From NCBI RefSeq assembly GCF_036884845.1, contig NZ_CP145732.1:3410001-3474000 (forward strand): 64,000 bases of DNA, given 5' to 3'. The notes under the pieces are model-generated. The model was not told where the DNA came from and searched no databases. It saw only the letters and a program-made list of their open reading frames with translations. The position numbers and the translations under genes are program-made. Of the stretch, positions 62,513 to 64,000 are shown one piece after another (positions within the stretch are counted from its first letter, which is position 1; each line of letters starts with the position of its first letter). The DNA comes from Pseudomonas sp. MAG733B. GTDB lineage: Bacteria; Pseudomonadota; Gammaproteobacteria; Pseudomonadales; Pseudomonadaceae.

Positions 62513-62644
62513 TCGAAGACTTTAGTGACTGCAGGCTTTGCGCCATTTCTGAAATTTTTAGATACCTGAACGGATTAAGCACAAAGTTAATCGGCAAGTA
62601 GCGAGTTGGTCGGCCAATATCGTTGCATTTAGATGGTATTCATG

Positions 62645-62671
62645 AAAAAGCCCTGCATCGGCAGGGCTTTT
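62645..62671 (-). terminator. Terminator of MvaT-family gene
   Basis: AAGCCCTGC / GCAGGGCTT arms with loop ATCG and T-runs on both sides, so it may act for both converging genes. Confidence 0.88.
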
Positions 62672-62688
62672 GTTCACAGCGCGAGAGC

Positions 62689-63054
62689 TTAGCCACGCAG
62701 CCAGGAATCAACGGTGGCGGCACCGTATTGTTCCTTCCAGGCTTTCAGGCCGCGATGGTTGCCGCCCTTGGTTTCAATCAGTTCACCGGTGTGCGGGTTC
62801 TGATAAACCTTGACCACGCGAGCGCGGCGGGTTTTCGGCGCTGCGGCCTGTTGCAGGCCGGATTTTGCCGGGTTCGGATCGAGAATGGCGATGATGTCGC
62901 GCAAGCTCTTGCCGTAAGTTTTCATCAGCCCCTGGAGCTTTTCTTCGAATTCGATTTCTTTCTTGAGCCCGGCATCGTTCTTCAGGGATTCAAGCTGCTT
63001 GAGCTGTTCTTGAAGGGCCTTTTCAGCTGCACGAAATTCAGCGAGTCTGGACAA
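62689..63054 (-). CDS. mvaV: MvaT-family H-NS-like silencer (MvaV/MvaU)
   Basis: 121-residue xenogeneic silencer that binds AT-rich DNA and, with MvaT, represses horizontally acquired and secondary metabolism genes. N-terminal coiled coil (LAEFRAAEKALQEQLKQLE), conserved YGKSLRDIIAILDP linker segment, and C-terminal DNA-binding AT-hook-like YQNPHTGELIETKGGNHRGL. Start is TTG 63054 behind GGAG, giving SRLAEFR as in relatives. The AT-rich 234 bases upstream fit autoregulation. Confidence 0.9.
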   Translation of the reverse strand: MSRLAEFRAAEKALQEQLKQLESLKNDAGLKKEIEFEEKLQGLMKTYGKSLRDIIAILDPNPAKSGLQQAAAPKTRRARVVKVYQNPHTGELIETKGGNHRGLKAWKEQYGAATVDSWLRG

Positions 63055-63288
63055 TATCTTTACTCCAATAGTGTGTTTGGCTGATACCAACCGCAAACAA
63101 AGCTATAAGCCAAGAGCCTTGAAGCGACTCGGTGATAAATGGCTCACCTGCCAGATTTCTGCAGGCATGAAAAATTGTAGTAGTTAATTGACCAAGAGTA
63201 AATCATGTCTTTTTCTTCATGTAACGAGAGTAGTGTTTTGATTCAAATTGGTGCGGTAAATCGTTGTCTCGTCGCTTAAAGCCGCTAG

Positions 63289-64000
63289 TTAATGGTCACT
63301 TAATGCACTAATGAACTCCGCGCCAGGCAACGGCCGGCCGAACAGATAGCCTTGCTGGAAGTTCACGTGGTGGGCGGTCAGGTAATCACTTTGCGCCTGG
63401 GTTTCCACACCTTCTGCAACCATTGCCAGATCGAGCTTGGTCGCAAGTTCGATGATGCTGTCCAGAATGTGGCTCGACAGTGTGTCGATGCCGATCATGG
63501 CGACGAAACTCTGGTCGATTTTCAGAAAGTCGACATTGAACTGGCGCAGATAGCCGAGGCTGGAATGACCGGTTCCGAAATCGTCGATGGCGATCTTCAC
63601 GCCAAGCTCGTGCAGTTGCTCGAACAGTTGGTGGGTAATGGCCGTGGGTTCGATCAGCTCGCGTTCGGTCAACTCCAGCACCAAGTGGATGGAGCCGGGA
63701 GCGAAAGCGGTGAGGAATTCGCGGCAATCTTCGACCAGTTCCAGGTCCTGGCAGTGGCTAGCGGTGATGTTGATGCCGATATGAAACGGCTCTTTGAACG
63801 ACGCCGACAGTGGCCCGAGCAAGGTGGCAGTCTGTTGCATCAGTGACCGCGTCATCGGCACGATCAAACCGGAATATTCGGCAAACGGAATGAACAAATC
63901 AGGCCGCACCAGTCCCTCTTTCGGGTGATTCCAGCGCATCAGTACTTCGATGCCCGAGACTTGTTTACTGTCGCCGTGCACAACGGCCTGGAAGTACGGA
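63289..64000 (-). CDS. EAL-domain c-di-GMP phosphodiesterase, cut by window edge
   Basis: The last 237 codons are visible and the reading frame is open at 64000. EAL features: the motif occurs as EVLMRW, then PDLFIPFAEYSG, NITASH, LELTERELIEP, IDDFGTGHSS, DFLKIDQSFV and EGVETQAQ, so all catalytic residues appear present and activity is expected. The N-terminal part, perhaps a receiver or GGDEF domain, lies outside. Layout resembles EAL response regulators of the PvrR/RocR kind. Confidence 0.88.
   Translation of the reverse strand, partial: PYFQAVVHGDSKQVSGIEVLMRWNHPKEGLVRPDLFIPFAEYSGLIVPMTRSLMQQTATLLGPLSASFKEPFHIGINITASHCQDLELVEDCREFLTAFAPGSIHLVLELTERELIEPTAITHQLFEQLHELGVKIAIDDFGTGHSSLGYLRQFNVDFLKIDQSFVAMIGIDTLSSHILDSIIELATKLDLAMVAEGVETQAQSDYLTAHHVNFQQGYLFGRPLPGAEFISALSDH

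Overview
The window is chromosomal DNA of a fluorescent Pseudomonas, most like the P. fluorescens group. The signs are gacA with a TTG start followed by uvrC, pgsA and a tRNA-Gly/Cys/Leu cluster; an HbcR-type 3-hydroxybutyrate locus; a P. fragi-like lipase; an MvaT-family H-NS analogue; and many short GC-rich inverted-repeat pairs of the REP/REPIN kind between genes. No rRNA, CRISPR array, transposase or prophage is visible.

Layout. 1-1.5 kb: the start of wecB and a StbDE/RelBE-type toxin-antitoxin pair. 1.7-8.5 kb: a catabolic block (periplasmic binding protein, two permeases, ATPase, RidA, IclR regulator, PLP-dependent DSD1-family ammonia-lyase, PfkB kinase) that fits D-glucosaminate uptake and conversion through 2-keto-3-deoxygluconate. 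8.6-12.7 kb: a parvulin, a hybrid histidine kinase and a PilT/PilU-like ATPase. 12.8-18.7 kb: ketone-body use (acetoacetyl-CoA synthetase, 3-hydroxybutyrate dehydrogenase, GntP permease, sigma-54 activator) with a near-consensus sigma-54 promoter. 18.9-24.4 kb: YejABEF-type peptide importer. 24.6-29.4 kb: second parvulin, lipase, a three-module protein of unknown role, DAHP synthase behind two aromatic-rich leader ORFs and a strong terminator, and an acetyltransferase. 29.6-34.1 kb: gacA-uvrC-pgsA and the tRNA cluster, with a one-gene islet bounded by an 84-base duplication of the tRNA-Cys 3' end and its terminator. 34.2-38.9 kb: mostly small uncharacterised genes with their own terminators, plus a divergent NmrA/TetR pair. 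39-43.8 kb: topoisomerase IB, modABC with a ModE-like box, nitronate monooxygenase. 43.9-50 kb: a large Gly/Trp-rich exported protein, a quinone oxidoreductase, and an alkylation-repair cluster (2OG oxygenase-alkB, ada). 50-52.2 kb: small unknown proteins. 52.4-56.6 kb: galU, an MFS exporter, glutathione reductase. 56.7-58.8 kb: a KfrA-like coiled-coil DNA-binding protein divergent from a tyrosine recombinase. 58.9-64 kb: ahpC, ahpF, gloA, a secreted protein, an MvaT-family regulator and the end of an EAL-domain protein.

Most notable observations: (i) a 20-base element shared, 18/20 identical and almost equally spaced, by the ada promoter and the 2OG oxygenase-alkB promoter, combined with an Ada protein that has lost three of the four zinc cysteines of its N-terminal sensor domain; (ii) two tandem aromatic-residue-rich leader ORFs and a perfect terminator hairpin ahead of DAHP synthase, which look like a transcription attenuator; (iii) the tRNA-Cys islet with its terminator duplicated; (iv) a REP element that supplies the C-terminus of the KfrA-like protein. 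Statements on function rest on recognised family motifs; no search or structure prediction was run.
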